A stretch of 64,000 bases of DNA from Boesenbergia rotunda (GCA_024364735.1 JAGFNQ010006466.1:278520-342519), one strand, 5' to 3'; counted from the stretch's first letter, positions 22,352 through 34,323 are shown. The notes: generated by a model not told the origin, from the letters alone. Program-made: numbers and translations.

Positions 22352-24009
22352 TGTTAGTAGGAGCCCTAGAGCCAATTATATGATGATTGACTAGGGACAT
22401 TTTGTATCATATTCTATTATTAATAAAGGCATGTTTGGTTATTATACTTACTTTGTATTTGTGCCAAATAACTAAGTATAATAATGTCCTTGGGTAGTAG
22501 GTTCTTATCTACATTATATTGATTGGTTGAATCGATAGTGAGATGATGTAGAGAACACTACTCTAAACCATTCCTAGTCAAGTATTAATATTCAAGGACA
22601 ATATTAATACATAGAGACTAGCATGTAGGTCAACTGATGACTTGAGCTCACAAGTCATGGATATGTGATATCAAGTTGACACATGGGTATACATTGGAGA
22701 ATGTGTACTGAATGACCCGCCATGAGAAAGTTTCATAGATTGTCATATGAGTGTCATAAACTTTCTCATGTGACTATTAGTATGAATAGTCCTTAGACCT
22801 GAAGTCACTACGGTTCCCTACATAAGGAGTTATGTACTTTGGTATCGTCAAACGTCACCCGTAACAGGGTGGACTATAAAGGCAATCACTGGGTATGTAA
22901 TAAATTATGTGGAGGGATGTGAGTGATGTACATGGGATCTATCCCTCCCATATGACGGGAGTGATATCTGTGGGCCCCTTGATCGAGTAGGACTGCTAAA
23001 ACACATGGTCATGCTCGAATGAGTCAATATGAGATATTGAGCTCAATTGTTTGAGTGAGTCTACTTGGGGATCAAGAAACACAAAGATTGATCGAGGACG
23101 ACACGGTCTATGCCTCATTGGTCAATCTAGATATCGAGGATAGAAGGACAAGGTCATACATTGCCATAGTCACGGAGGTTAAGTCGGATCTCGACTTTCT
23201 TGTTACTTGGGTAGCATTGATGCATTGCTAGATGCCGCTCATTACTTTTGTGTCTAAATTGGTTTAGACACATTGCCAACGTTACGAGAGCCTATTGGGT
23301 CACACACTAAGGACACGATGCTTCGGAGATTAATTTATCTTGGTTTGGCTAAGATTTAATCGGAATTGGATTAATTGAGTTAGACTCAAGTGAACCCAAT
23401 TGGATTATGGATTGAGATCTAATTTGAGTTAAACTCATTTAGATTAGACTCAACCACATTTGGATGAAATATTAATTCATTAAAATGTTTAATGAATTAA
23501 TAAGAGAGGAAGATGGAGAGTTTCTCACCATTAGAGAGTTACATGAAAAGTTAGAGAGTTATATTAAAATGTTTAATGAAGGGAAGTTTAAAAGGCAAAA
23601 ACTCCTCTTGATATGAGTATAAAAGAGTTTGTCCCTTGTCATTTGGAGGACAACTTCTCATTTTCTTTCCCCTCTTCCTTCTCTTCTCCATCTTGGCTGA
23701 AACCCACATCTTGGGTTCTTGGTGTTTTGTGAACTACCTCAAGTTGCTAGCACAACTAAGGTAGTTCTTCTCCGAAGTAGAGATATCGTGTTCGTGTGGA
23801 TACGAATAGAGGCACGGACACTTGAACGTGCAAGAGATCCGGCGGCGCTTGGACGAGCAGGATAAATGTAAGGGCACGCTCCAAAGGTATACGCTTTAGA
23901 TAGATCTATTAGATAGATGATTTCGTACGAGTTTTTCTTTTGCATGGATCGCTCGAGGGATCTTGTTTCCGCTGCGTTTTTGTGTTTATGTCACCTGAAG
24001 ATCCCAAGA
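22352..24009 (+). mobile_element. Solo LTR of the element A family
   Basis: The LTR starts TGTTAGTAGG and ends CCCAAGA, flanked by the perfect TSD GCAAG (22347-22351, 24010-24014). At 1658 bp it matches A's LTR end to end, in opposite orientation. The terminal CA has become GA. It lies within D's pol region. Confidence 0.88.
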
Positions 24010-24014
24010 GCAAG

Positions 24015-24983
24015 GTCTCGTGAGTCTTCAAGATCTTGCGAGACTCTACTCAGACTTCTCCACTATAACATCGTCGGGAAGCTAGTTGATCCCCCTTCAC
24101 TTCAGCCACTTGATCCCCTATCAGAAATTTAATTTTCTGAAGATAGACCGAGACTACAGCTTGGAATAAGCTGAGAGCTGGTCTCCCCAGAATGAAATTA
24201 TATGATGATGGGGCATCCACCACCATAAAAGGAGTTCTTCTTGTCCTCTACAGGATATCATCCCCAAGAGACAGAGACAATGAAATATGTCCTATCGGTG
24301 GTATCTGATGCTCAGTAAAACCAAACAACTATGTGGAGATGGTGCATAGCTCACGTTCGTTTACCTACATCTGATCCAGCGTCACCTTGTACAAGATATT
24401 GGCGGAGCTCCCTGTATCCACAAAAATGCGCTTTACCTCATAATTAGCTATGCTGGCTAGAATTATCAATGCATCTTCATGAGGAGCTTCAACATCTTCT
24501 AGATCGTCAGGACCAAAGGAAATGACAGACCCTTGGCGCTTCTCTTTACTCATCCCAATGACGTAGTTTTTCAACCTACGCATATGAGACTTCCTTGCCC
24601 GATGGGAGTCCCCACCGGTTGGGCCTCCTGAGATCATTCCGACATGACCTGATGGAGGTCTACGGGCTGGAGCTTTGCCCTTCTCGGGATCTCTTTCTGG
24701 TGAGACAGATCAATAGGGTGTGGCGTCCTGGGATCTTCCTCTTGAAGGACCTTGGGACTGCCTCCTGGATTTGTCCTCCTCCAATTGTCATCGTCGAGGA
24801 GATCAGCTTCGGCGAGGGGATTTCCGTCGATACCCTGAATTGCTCCATTTCTTGCATGGCTTGGCATCTGCATCCTTGGATCTCCTCCTCTTCAAAGTAT
24901 AACACTCCTCTATGGAATGCGTAGTACTGCCATGAAAGTCACAGTACTTCTCCGGTAGGGTCAGTCCTTCTGTATCTACGGTT
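24015..24983 (-). pseudogene. Element D Gag C-terminus and protease
   Basis: Read from 24983 downward: a Gag segment with the CDFH-type zinc-binding pattern (EKYCDFHGSTTHSIEECYTLKRR), then the longest open stretch 24637-24365 ending in the aspartic protease site VDTGSSANILY. The protease continues, with a stop and frame change, through YNFILGRPAL to about 24100. Sequence and order fit Tat-type gypsy Gag-Pro. It is interrupted, so no protease would be made. Confidence 0.8.
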
Positions 24984-25276
24984 TCCACTGTAGAGGATCA
25001 GATGCCGGCTAGAGGGGCATGAATAGCTCGATTCCCCAATTTGTATTTCTTCCTACAAAGTCAGTACGCATAGTGGAAATGAAAGAAACAATGAAATCAA
25101 TGGTAACATTAAACCTTTACGTGGTTCGGAGATTGCTTACTCCTACTTCATTTGATAATGAATGTATTTAGGCTAAGTACTCCCCCTTAAGGTCTCAAGT
25201 CAATCATTTTTTAAAAATTTAAAATTTCAATGTTCATGGTTGACTAACCCAAAGTCCTCTAACCCTTGAAGATTGA

Positions 25277-26789
25277 CTATGGCACCCAATAGAAATTCTT
25301 CCTAATTGGGTTAACCAAATATTCGTTGGGGATCCATTTTCTAGCTAGGGTCTTGATTTTTTGTTGTCCCCCAGCAATCAAGCTATAGTAGGTTTTCTCA
25401 TTGTTTAGTTGACCATATCCTAGTCCGGTTTTCTTGAAGCTTGCTCTTTGACTCCTAATAATCATATCTAAAGTGTTGGAGCCAACTTCAAATTTTCTAT
25501 GGGTCTTAATAAGGTCATCTACCTTTTCCCTTAATTCCCTATTTTTCTCTTCTAAACTTGAATCATTTAGACTAGAAGAAGAGAAAGCATGCATGTCATT
25601 TTTCATGGATTCTAATTTTTCTCTAAGCATGTAAATATCATTTTTCAAACATTTTTTTTCTTTCTAGCCTTGAATAAATCATCATTAGTGCAAGAAATTA
25701 TTTTAACTAAGGTGGTAGTGGGTATATAGATTGTATACCTACTGAGACATCCAAATCCGAAGTTGAGCCTCCCCCTTCACTTGAGCTCCCTTCATCTTCA
25801 CTTGAGCTCTTTCCTTCTTCAACTTCGGATGATGTGGAGCCTATATCTTCAATTCACATGAAGGCAAAGTGGGACACATGATGTTCCTCCTCTTCTAATG
25901 ATGACGAGTCATTCCATGTTGCCTTTAAGTTTTGGACTTTCTTTCCCTTTTCTTTTGTTTTCTTCTTTTCTTCCTTCTTCTTCCCTTCCTTTTTCTTCAA
26001 AAGAGGGCATTCATCTCTCATATATCCTTCTCCTTGACAATTGTAGTAAATGATCTTCCTTGTTCGACTTTTACTTCTTGAGCTTTTCCTATCACGAGAT
26101 TTGTTAAATGAAAAATGTTTAAAGGCCCTTCTCATTTTTCTTACCCTATACGCCTCCTTATCACTATCTATGGAGCCACTTGATTCTTTCGAATTAGATG
26201 ATGAGGCTTTCTTCTTCTTGCGTTTCCCTTGTCTATGACAAGGGCTACTCCTCTTGATTTATAGACTTCTTCATTCGCTTCTCCAATCCGAGTTTCATGG
26301 AGCTCCATGGTTGAGAAGATTCATCTAGAGAACTTTTCTCTAGATCCTTGGATATATAATATGAGTTCACCATTGAGCTCCAATTTGTGGTACTTAGGAA
26401 GACATTGATGGCTTTCATCAATATGTCTCGGTCGGAGAGTTGCTCACCTACACATTTAGAATTTCTTTAATTTTAGCATGTAAGTTAGATACCTTCTCTC
26501 CTTTATCAAGCTTGATGTTGTTGAGTTGAGATCGGAGAAGGTCTCTCTTTGCCAACTTTGCTTCCGATGTGCCCTCATGAAGCTCTAATAGCTTATCCCA
26601 TAAGTCCTTGGCACTTGTGTAGCTTCCAATCCTTGTTACCTCTTGTTGAGGAAGCACACTTAGTAGATGATGCAAAGCTTTTGAATTTGCTAGATAATCA
26701 TCCCTTTGCTTCTTGCTCCATCTTATCTTCTCGAGTGACTTATTCTCTTGATCCCTAGGCATCTCAAAATCATTTTTCATAATCAACAT
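25277..26789 (-). pseudogene. Element C gag pseudogene
   Basis: On the minus strand: an N-terminal segment with LHEGTSEAKLAKRDLLRSQL (26789-26448), a CCHC-like knuckle (YYNCQGEGYMRDEC, with GEGY where GHY is usual) in a Lys-rich region (26135-25854), and a C-terminal coiled coil ending KKTGLGYG and RKWIPNEYLV (25648-25277). The pieces lie in different frames separated by stops. It is homologous to, but distant from, the Gags of F1 and E. Confidence 0.75.
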
Positions 26790-26951
26790 TATATCGAAAT
26801 CGATATCGAAGAATACCTCCTACTTTTCTTCCACCAAGAGAATTCTCCTTCGAATTTTGATGGTTAGATGTTCGAGCCCACCATTTTGATGAGAATTTTC
26901 TCTTCTCGGCGGTTCGTCCATTGAAGGGCGACCTTGTGCTCTGATTCCACT

Positions 26952-27974
26952 TGTAGAGGATCAGATGCCGGCTAGAGGGGGGGTGAATAGCTCGATTCCC
27001 TCAATTCGTATTTCTTCCTACAAAGTTAGTACTCGTAGCGGAAATGAAAGAAACAATGAAATCAATGCTAATACTAAACCTTTACGTGGTTCAGAGATTG
27101 CTTACTCCTGTTCCATGGCGAGTCCTTGAGGTGGACGATCCCTTAATCCTTCGGTGGATTAGTCCCAGACAATCTCCAGCTAGAGCTCACTCCTTCTCGA
27201 TGGAGTGCAATCTCTCACAAATTTCTCTTTCTCTTTACAAGATGAAAGCTAGGGTTAGGAGGAAGAGATTAGACTTAGAAGCTTGAGCACTTGAGCAAGG
27301 ATCTTTCACAATTGAATAGCTAACCCTTCTCAAGTCTCAAGCTTCTCTTTAAATAAAGGAGAGAGCTATTAACAAAACAGCTCAGTTCCGACACCAATAG
27401 ATTGGCTCCAACTGCAGTCGACTGGTGTTTAGCCAATGGCTAGCCAAACGGTTATTTTTTGAACAGACCAGTCAACTAGTGCTCAGACCAGTCGACTGCT
27501 ACATTTTGTTCAACCCAACAGAAAGATTAGTTGACTATCATCCAGACCAGTCGACTGATATTGCTGTTTTAACCTCATATAAAGATCAGTCGACTAGTGT
27601 CCCAACCTGTCGACTGCTCCTTTTACACACTTACTCTCATCCTCTCCGGAGTCGCCATCTGAAGCCCTCTTCCTTTAGCTCTTGTGATGCATACGAGCCC
27701 ACGACCCATCTCCATGTCATCCTTTACGTGTGCCTTGAAGTCCACTTTCCTTGGCTCTACTCCGTTGCTCCTTGTCCAGCGATCCCTCGGATGCACCATC
27801 CTTCACCGACTCAAGGACCCGAGCACTCAGGATGAGATCTCCCATGTGTGTTCCACCAAGTCCTTCATGACTTAAACATATATCAAACCAATATGAAATT
27901 CTAACTTAAACTTATCGACACACATATCAAAACCCATGATTTATCTGATCAAACCTGGGTCGATTGCACCAATA
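26952..27974 (-). mobile_element. Element C 5' LTR
   Basis: This 1023-bp LTR has a variant primer site (TGGAATCAGAGC on the minus strand, just left of 26952). Near 27405-27625 it carries several agtcgact palindromes. The far terminus has decayed from CCAACA to CCAATA. It contains no GGCGCC cluster. Confidence 0.75.
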
Positions 27975-27979
27975 TCCAT

Positions 27980-28447
27980 CACCTTCATCTGATGGTCCTA
28001 ATGACCATTGCCTAAGCGAGAATCCTTTGCTCAGGCAGGAACTGGTGGTTCCTTCCTCTTAGATTGAATCGAGATTTAGATAAGGATTCCCGCTAAATCC
28101 TTTCGGTGGGCATGCTGCACTTCTTCTACATTAACATGCTTAACCGATCGCCCCCAATAAATCATCGAAACTAGTCGGTGGTTTCTCCACAAGAGACCGG
28201 AAGAATTCTCCTTCGGCGAGTCCTTGCGTGAAAGCGCTGACAAGGATCTCTGAAGTAGCACGCGGCAGATCCTGCGCCACACAATTGAATCGCTGGATGT
28301 AATCTTTCAGCGACTCTTTACTTTTCTGCTTTAGGCGAAAAAGTTCAATGTCATCTTCTAATATCGTCGGTTGTTGGCGAAGTGTTGCAAGAAGACGGTC
28401 TTAAACTCCAAGAAGGAGTTTATAGAATCTTGAAGTAATCTCTGGAA
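27980..28447 (-). pseudogene. Element D Gag middle fragment
   Basis: On the minus strand the frame resembles the retrotransposon Gag core: SINSFLEFKTVFLQHFANNRR, then a Lys-rich segment, then DSIVWRRICRVLLQ further on. Two breaks separate the frames. It joins to the pieces at 43771 and 24983 once E and C are removed. Confidence 0.7.
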
Positions 28448-28452
28448 CCACC

Positions 28453-29367
28453 TGATAGATCGAAGACGTTGCTAGAGGGGGGATGAATAGCGATTTTCGT
28501 TGAATTCTCTACAAGATTGTTAGCGCAGCGGAAATACAAATAAAAATAAATTAATCAAGAGAGAACAATGCTAACAACCTGATTTACTTGGTATCCACCC
28601 CGGATGGGTGACTAATCCAAGAATCCGTCGATGGATCAATCCCCGGATAACCTCCGGCTAGCCCTCGTGGCTCCTTGTGAGTGGAGAAACCTCGCCACAA
28701 CACCAAACAAAGCACTGAGCACAAAGACTACTATCTTGCCTTTAACCAAGACAAGATTCGTCAAAAATCTCAGCCACTACGAAGTCCTCTTTAAATAGAA
28801 TTCGGGCTGAAACCCTCGCCACCAGTCGACTGCTCCCAGGGCAATCGACTAGTGCCACTGAAATTTGAGCGTTGCACCCCAACGTTAGAATTCTCAGCCA
28901 ACTCACCAGCCACCTACCAGTCAACTGCTCCCAGAGCAGTCGGCTGGTCCCTAGCTGAAACCCTTCCAGAGTACATTCACACATCACTCGTACCCTCACG
29001 ACTCGACTGACTCATCCTCCGCAACCTCGACTGTTGCCTTCGCGCCCTCTTCATCTTCGGCTCCCGTCCCTCGGATGCACGCAAGCCTCCAGCTTGCCTC
29101 CATGTCATCCTTCACGCATGCCTTGAAGTTCGCGCCCATCAGCTCATCGTCCCTGCTCTCCAAGGTCCCTCAGGTGCACACAAGCCTCCAGCTTGTCTCC
29201 ATGCCACCCTTCACCGTACCGAGGCCGTCCAGTCAAGTCCATATGTGTAACCTGTACAACCTGCAAACTCAACATACACATATAAGAACACAAGGGTAAA
29301 CATAACTTAAACCCTTTGCCCAAACATCAAAACACTTGATCACTCCGGACCACAGATTGCCTTAACA
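28453..29367 (-). mobile_element. Element E 3' LTR
   Basis: It begins TGATAGATCG and ends CCTTAACA. A polypurine tract follows at 29368 (minus strand AAAACGGGGGAGAT). It contains two decayed inverted repeats built on agtcgact (near 28825 and 28917). Confidence 0.88.
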
Positions 29368-31356
29368 ATCTCCCCCGTTTTTGATGTTTGGCAATACGTT
29401 TAAGTTAGGGAAAGCAAAATAGTAGTCAGTAGCACAAACAATGCATATGCAATGCAAAAATGGATCCTATCCCAAGGCATCCTACACCTAACCCTCCAAA
29501 TTAGGAATTTTCACACCTAGCCCTCCAACTAGGACTTTTCCACACCTAACCCTCCAAGTTAGGAATTTCTACACCTAGCCCTCCAAGATAGGAATTTTCA
29601 CACCTAACTCTCCAAGTTAGGAATTTCTACATCTAGCCCTCCAAGCTAGGACTTTTCACATCTGACCATATAAGTCAGGACTTTTCTCCAAAACGGGCTT
29701 TTTAAAGCTTCTCCCAAACTCCCCCTACACTAGACTTAAAAAGGCTTTTTAAGAACCTCTCCAAGGTTCCCCTTACGCCAAGAATGGAGCAACCATGCTC
29801 TCCCTTAATCTCAGCTCCCCCTAAACCTAGGGTTTTTAGGAAAGGTAAGTTTGGTTTCCCAACTTAAACCCAAACTTCTCCCCCTTTGCCTAACATCAAA
29901 AAGAACCCAACAATATCCCAATTATTGGTTCTTTTATTCCCTAATGGTCCTAAACACAGTGTACTAACCCCCCATACACTTGTTTTACACCATTTAGACA
30001 CCAAACCAGCTGCTGATACACAAATCAGCTCTGGGCAATCGACTGCCCCTGTTGGCAGTCGACTGATACTCTGAATATCAGTTTTCTGGTCAATTTCATA
30101 ATTACGCCAGAAATTTCACAAATCTCCAAAAATTCCCAAATTTCATGGAGAACTTTATGGTACCCATACCTACTTGGGAAAAATACATTCAATAATGTAT
30201 CTATCACCGTTCTCAAGTTTGACACAAAACCCAAACGTTTCCTATGAAAATTAAGGCAAACAAGGAGGCAACCTCCCCCTTAACCTATGTCTTCTCCCAA
30301 TTTTCATTTTCCCATGGTGAAGTTCTACCCAACTTAACACCATAGACTTAAATTAGGTTCTACCCAACCTAACAACCAAGTTCTTCTTCCTTGGACACCA
30401 TTAAAGGATTGCCCCCAAGCAACCTTATCCCTAGTGCCAACAAGAACTCTACAAAACCTTAAACAATCCTAAGGATTTGCAAGCACACTTGCTAGGATAT
30501 ACCTTATCCTAGAAAAATATGATTCCATGAAGATATCAAGTGTGCTTGACTTTTGATACGATCTAATTTCCTAAAATGTTTGGCATTTGTATCAACTTTC
30601 AAATATATCACTAATTCCATGTGTTTGTCAAAGCTACCCATCATAATTCGACACATGGAATTGTCCTCAATTCTTTCCTTTCCATTCATCAAGCATTTAT
30701 CATTTAATATCATTTATTGAATTTAAAGCCCTCACCAATTTTTCTTAAATTCCATGATATTCACTTGCCTCATTTTATATAATCACCATTAAGTCATGAG
30801 ACAAGGCTTTATTTAAAGAGTATAATCAAGGATTTGACTTTAATGTCATATCTTATCATCCAAAATACCTTTTCTCTATGGCCCTACTAGATCAGTCGAC
30901 TGCCCCTGGAGCAATCAACTCCCAAAACTCACAGAATGTTTCTGGGCTGAAACCAGTCGACTGCCCCCAGGGCAGTCGACTGATACCTGAATTTCAGGTT
31001 TTTTAGCCCAATTTCAGTAATGCCTAGTTAATTCCACAACTCTCCGAAAAATCTGAAATTTTGTAGGGAGATTTGTGGAGCCAATGTTTACTTGGGAAAA
31101 ATACGATTCCAAACAAATGTACTCCGGATCCCAAGATTGGCACGAAACTCAACTTTCTTTAAAATGTGTCATTTAAACTCATCCCAAAAGTTCTAATTTG
31201 GACTTCTCCTTAATGTATCCTCTTATCCTTGATCATAAGTCATTTCTATCATTGAATTATATAGTATTCACACATTTAACCTCAATTTTCTCGAATATAA
31301 TCCTATTTTTATCCTTTTCTCCCTAAATTCCCTTTTAATGTGTCAATTTCCTATGC
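29368..31356 (-). other. Element E non-coding interior
   Basis: This has no sustained ORF on either strand. It contains a short repeat of 'cacctaaccctccaagttaggaattt' type (about 29485-29680) and cagtcgactg palindromes near 30040-30070, 30893 and 30955-30985. The stretch holds the region where pol would lie in an autonomous element. Confidence 0.7.
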
Positions 31357-33056
31357 TTAAGACTTACCCAAGTCTTTTAACCATTTTTGGCACATTTCAC
31401 ATAATTTCCTAGGAGAAAAACTCTTGAGATCCATTAACCATGGACCCCAAAGGCTCCTAGAGCTCCCCCTTGAGCTCTGAGCCCTAGCCACCTCCCTAGG
31501 TGGCTCAATCCACACTAAGCCACACCGATGCGCCCCCGGTGACTCTTGGCCTATAAAATGAACTTTCTTAACCTTAGACACCTTGTCTTTGGTTAAGTTG
31601 TTTCTTCTACCCTCAAATGGCACCCCCTTGCCATTTTTGACCTTCTCCCTCTTGCCAAAATTATATGCTTCCCCAGCATACTTCCTTTTGTTGGCCTCGG
31701 AGGTCTTAGACCGGTATCCCAACCCCGATCTATCATAGTTAGGTTTTAAGCTATCCAACACCATGTCTATGTCCTTAGATCCAACCGTGAATCTTTCTAG
31801 GGCTTTTTCTAATGTGTCAAGCCTTGCCCTCAAGGCTTGATTTTCCCTCTCTAGACCTTTAACTTTGGAGTCCATATGTCCACTTTGGACATTCCTAGAA
31901 CTACCCATTTTCCTAGGCACATTCCTTCCCTTTTTGGGAGTAGTGTTGTGATCCTTAGGTCTAGAGGTCTTGGGTTGATCATGATACATGCTTTTCCAAG
32001 GATTATGATCTACCTTGTTAATCCTAGTCCTATCATTATATCTAAAACCATGGTTATGCACAAATAAGTAATTTTTGTTAATTTTAGCATGCATGGATGA
32101 ATGATTAACATTATTTTGAATATGCAAGGAGGAAATTGAATTACACTTTAACCTAGGGTTAGAAATTACCTCCCTTACCCTTGTAGTTCCACCTTGTTGT
32201 GATCTTTGCTTCCTCCTTTCTTCTTTCTCCCATCTCCTCAAGTGTCCCATTTTCTTGAGCTCTTTCTTCCTTGGACACTTGGTGTGGTAGTGCCTAGCTC
32301 ACCACACGTGAAACATCGAATCCTCCTCTTCTTCTCTTGGATTTCTCCAATCCTACACTTTATGTCAGAATTTAATTTAATTGAAATAGGTTTAGAGTAT
32401 ACCTCCTTTTTATCTTTCGGGCACTTGTCCTTGTAGTGCCCCTTTTCATTGTAACCAAAACATGTGATGTGCTCTTTCTTTTTAGCTTTGGTGGAGGTAG
32501 AGGCTTCTTCTTCAACTTTTGATGATGTGGATGCCTCCTCTTGATCCGGTACGGTTGAGGGTCTCTCCTCCCCCTCAATTCTTAAAATCGATACCTCCTC
32601 TTCTTCTCTTGAGGAGGTTGACGATATTTCAGTCTCTCCCTCACTTGAAGATGTAGACACTTCCTTTTCTTATTCTTCTTCTTGACTCATTTGACTTTTC
32701 TCCTTGGCCTCTTGAACTTGTGTAGGACTTTCATGATATTCTTTCAAATTGCTCCACAATTCACATACATTTTGGTATGCCCCTACACAACTCAAAATTT
32801 TGTTAGGCACAATATCAATCAATATACCCATTACCTTTTCATTTGCCCTTGCTTGTTCTTGTTGCTCTTGATTCCAATACCTAGGTCTAAGCCTCTTCCC
32901 ACACTTATCCTTTAGAATCTCGAAGGGCTCTTCAAGCACGATCCGAAGGTCCCACTCCATTCCAAACCATGCCTCCATTCTCGCTTTCCAATATCCGAAA
33001 TTCTCATGGTCGTAGGCCAGCGGAGTGTAAATATCGTCCCCTAACTTATCATCCAT
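31357..33056 (-). pseudogene. Element E gag pseudogene
   Basis: Three minus-strand frames together cover a copia Gag: the N-terminal domain (33056-32670, with HENFGYWKARMEAWFGMEW), a Ser/Glu-rich linker with two zinc knuckles (32660-32238) and a basic C-terminal part with coiled coil (32250-31357, with LERENQALRARL and DRSGLGYRSK). In the first knuckle the second Cys is Tyr (CFGYNEKGHYKDKC), and the second knuckle (CFTCGELG) is truncated. Frameshifts near 32250 and 32665 break the gene. A homologous gag remnant is at 50150-51228. Confidence 0.78.
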
Positions 33057-33128
33057 TTTCTTTTCCCTCTAGCGTGTGCTCCCTCGGTGGTTAGTCTGAT
33101 CAAGAGCGGTCCTCGCTCTGATACCAAT

Positions 33129-33366
33129 TGATAAATCGAAGACGTTGCTAGAGGGGGGTGAATAGCGATTTTTCGTTGAATTCTCTACAAGATTGTTAGC
33201 GCAGCGGAAATACAAATAAAAATAAATTAATCAAGAGAGAACAATGCTAACAACCTGATTTACTTGGTATCCACCCCGGACGGGTGACTAATCTAAGAAT
33301 CCGTCGATGGATCAATCCCCGAATAACCTCCGGCTAGCCCTCGTCGCTCCTTGTGGGTAGAGAAAC
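33129..33366 (-). mobile_element. Element E 5' LTR, first part
   Basis: This is the U5-side 238 bp of E's 5' LTR, starting TGATAAATCG. A primer site on the minus strand (TGGTATCAGAGC) lies just left. The LTR resumes at 43090 after F1 and matches 28453-29367 across the join. Confidence 0.88.
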
Positions 33367-33477
33367 TGTTGGTGCAGAATGCACCCAAGTCAAACCTGTG
33401 TTTTGATAATGGCAACATAGGTCAAAAGTTAAGTCTTACTTGTTTTCTAACAAATTACTCTAGTGTACAGGAAAAGT

Positions 33478-33784
33478 CCTAGCGAAGGACTGCTAGGCAC
33501 TGGCAAAGGAAAGCTAGGGTAAAAAGTCCTAGCGAAGGACTGTTAGGCACTGGTGAAGGAAAGCCAGAGTCAAAAGCCCTAGCGAAGGACTACTAGGCGC
33601 CAGGCGAAGGACAGCCTGGGACTGAAGCCCTAGCGAAGGAATGCTAGGCACCGGGCGAAGGGAAGCTCGGCATCCAAGACCTGACAAAGGACCGCCAGAC
33701 AAAAGTCCAACCAGAGGAATGGTTGGCATCAGGTAAATTCTCCCCAGAGGAGTAGGTGAGGACGCGTTCCCCGTCGAGGGAACA
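33478..33784 (+). repeat. U3 hairpin array, F1 5' LTR
   Basis: About eleven small inverted repeats follow one another: CCTAGC-gaaggact-GCTAGG (repeated), CTGGC-gaaggaaa-GCCAG-like units, CCAGGC with GCCTGG, CCGGGC with GCTCGG (one G-U), CCTGAC with a near match, CCAACC with GGTTGG and GTTCCC with GGGAAC. Loops of the first ten are about 8 bases and purine-rich with GGA in the middle. Confidence 0.8.
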
Positions 33785-33975
33785 GTAGGTGTCGGTTCGA
33801 CCTAGGGCTCCATTTCGGAGGCCCAAAGTCAGAACCAAGACAGCTAAGGCTGTATAAAACAACAAATTTATGCTTTATATTGTTTTCGGACTAACCCTGG
33901 ATGCAGTACCAAAAGAACGTGTGTCTGCAGCTCAGAGAGCCTCAAAGCAGTGAGGCAGCAGCTGAGCAGGGCGCC

Positions 33976-34312
33976 CTGAGTGTCCAAGGCGCCCCCAAGG
34001 TGAACAAGAAACAAGTGAAGCAAAAAGGAGCTTCGGCTGACTACTGGCCGGGGCGCCCTCAGCAGCCAGGGCGCCCTCAGCAGCCAAGGCACCCTCAGCA
34101 GCAAAGGCGCCCCGCGCCTATGTCAGCAGAGTCAATCACCCTTATCCAGCCGAGAAGCCAGCGCGGAAAAAGTCAAGCAAGGCGCCCTCAGCGTCCAGGG
34201 CGCCCCTAGGGTCAAACCTCATCCCTATTCGGGTGGGATAAAGCTTGACCGAGAGGATTAGGGATCGCTTGACACGTGGCAGGGCGCCCCCGACGTCCAG
34301 GGCGCCCCGAGG
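33976..34312 (+). promoter_or_regulatory. GGCGCC palindrome clusters upstream of F1 TATA box
   Basis: About ten GGCGCC motifs, many in the wider palindrome CAGGGCGCCCTG or a close variant, occur in three groups ending 4 bp before the TATA box. They are likely cis elements of the LTR promoter; the binding factor is not known. Confidence 0.6.
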
Positions 34313-34323
34313 TGCTATAAATA
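34273..34323 (+). promoter_or_regulatory. F1 core promoter: G-box/ABRE-like element and TATA box
   Basis: GACACGTGGC, with CACGTG at 34273-34278, fits the plant ABRE/G-box consensus bound by bZIP factors. TATAAATA is at 34316-34323. The 3' LTR (42621-42626, 42664-42671) and F2 (54545-54550, 54588-54595) have the same pair. Confidence 0.65.

Larger units (their letters stand above)
24989..27974 (-). mobile_element. Element C: deleted copia element inserted in D gag
   Basis: The 5' LTR (26952-27974) and the start of the other LTR (24989 to about 25147) share the terminus TGTAGAGGATCAG. The flanks are TCCAC (24984-24988) and TCCAT (27975-27979), a one-mismatch TSD. Between the LTRs is a gag pseudogene only; pol and most of the 3' LTR are missing. 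D's Gag frame continues on both sides. Confidence 0.75.

Noticed and set aside
33478..33784. Regularly spaced repeats resembling a CRISPR array
   Set aside because: There are no equal-length unique spacers and no cas genes, the units are inverted repeats, and the setting is a plant LTR.
33901..34209. Gln/Pro/Arg-rich ORFs across the GGCGCC clusters (also at 783, 1693, 13580, 42249 and 54254)
   Set aside because: They are by-products of GC-rich promoter repeats inside LTRs; none has domain features, and their ends vary between copies.
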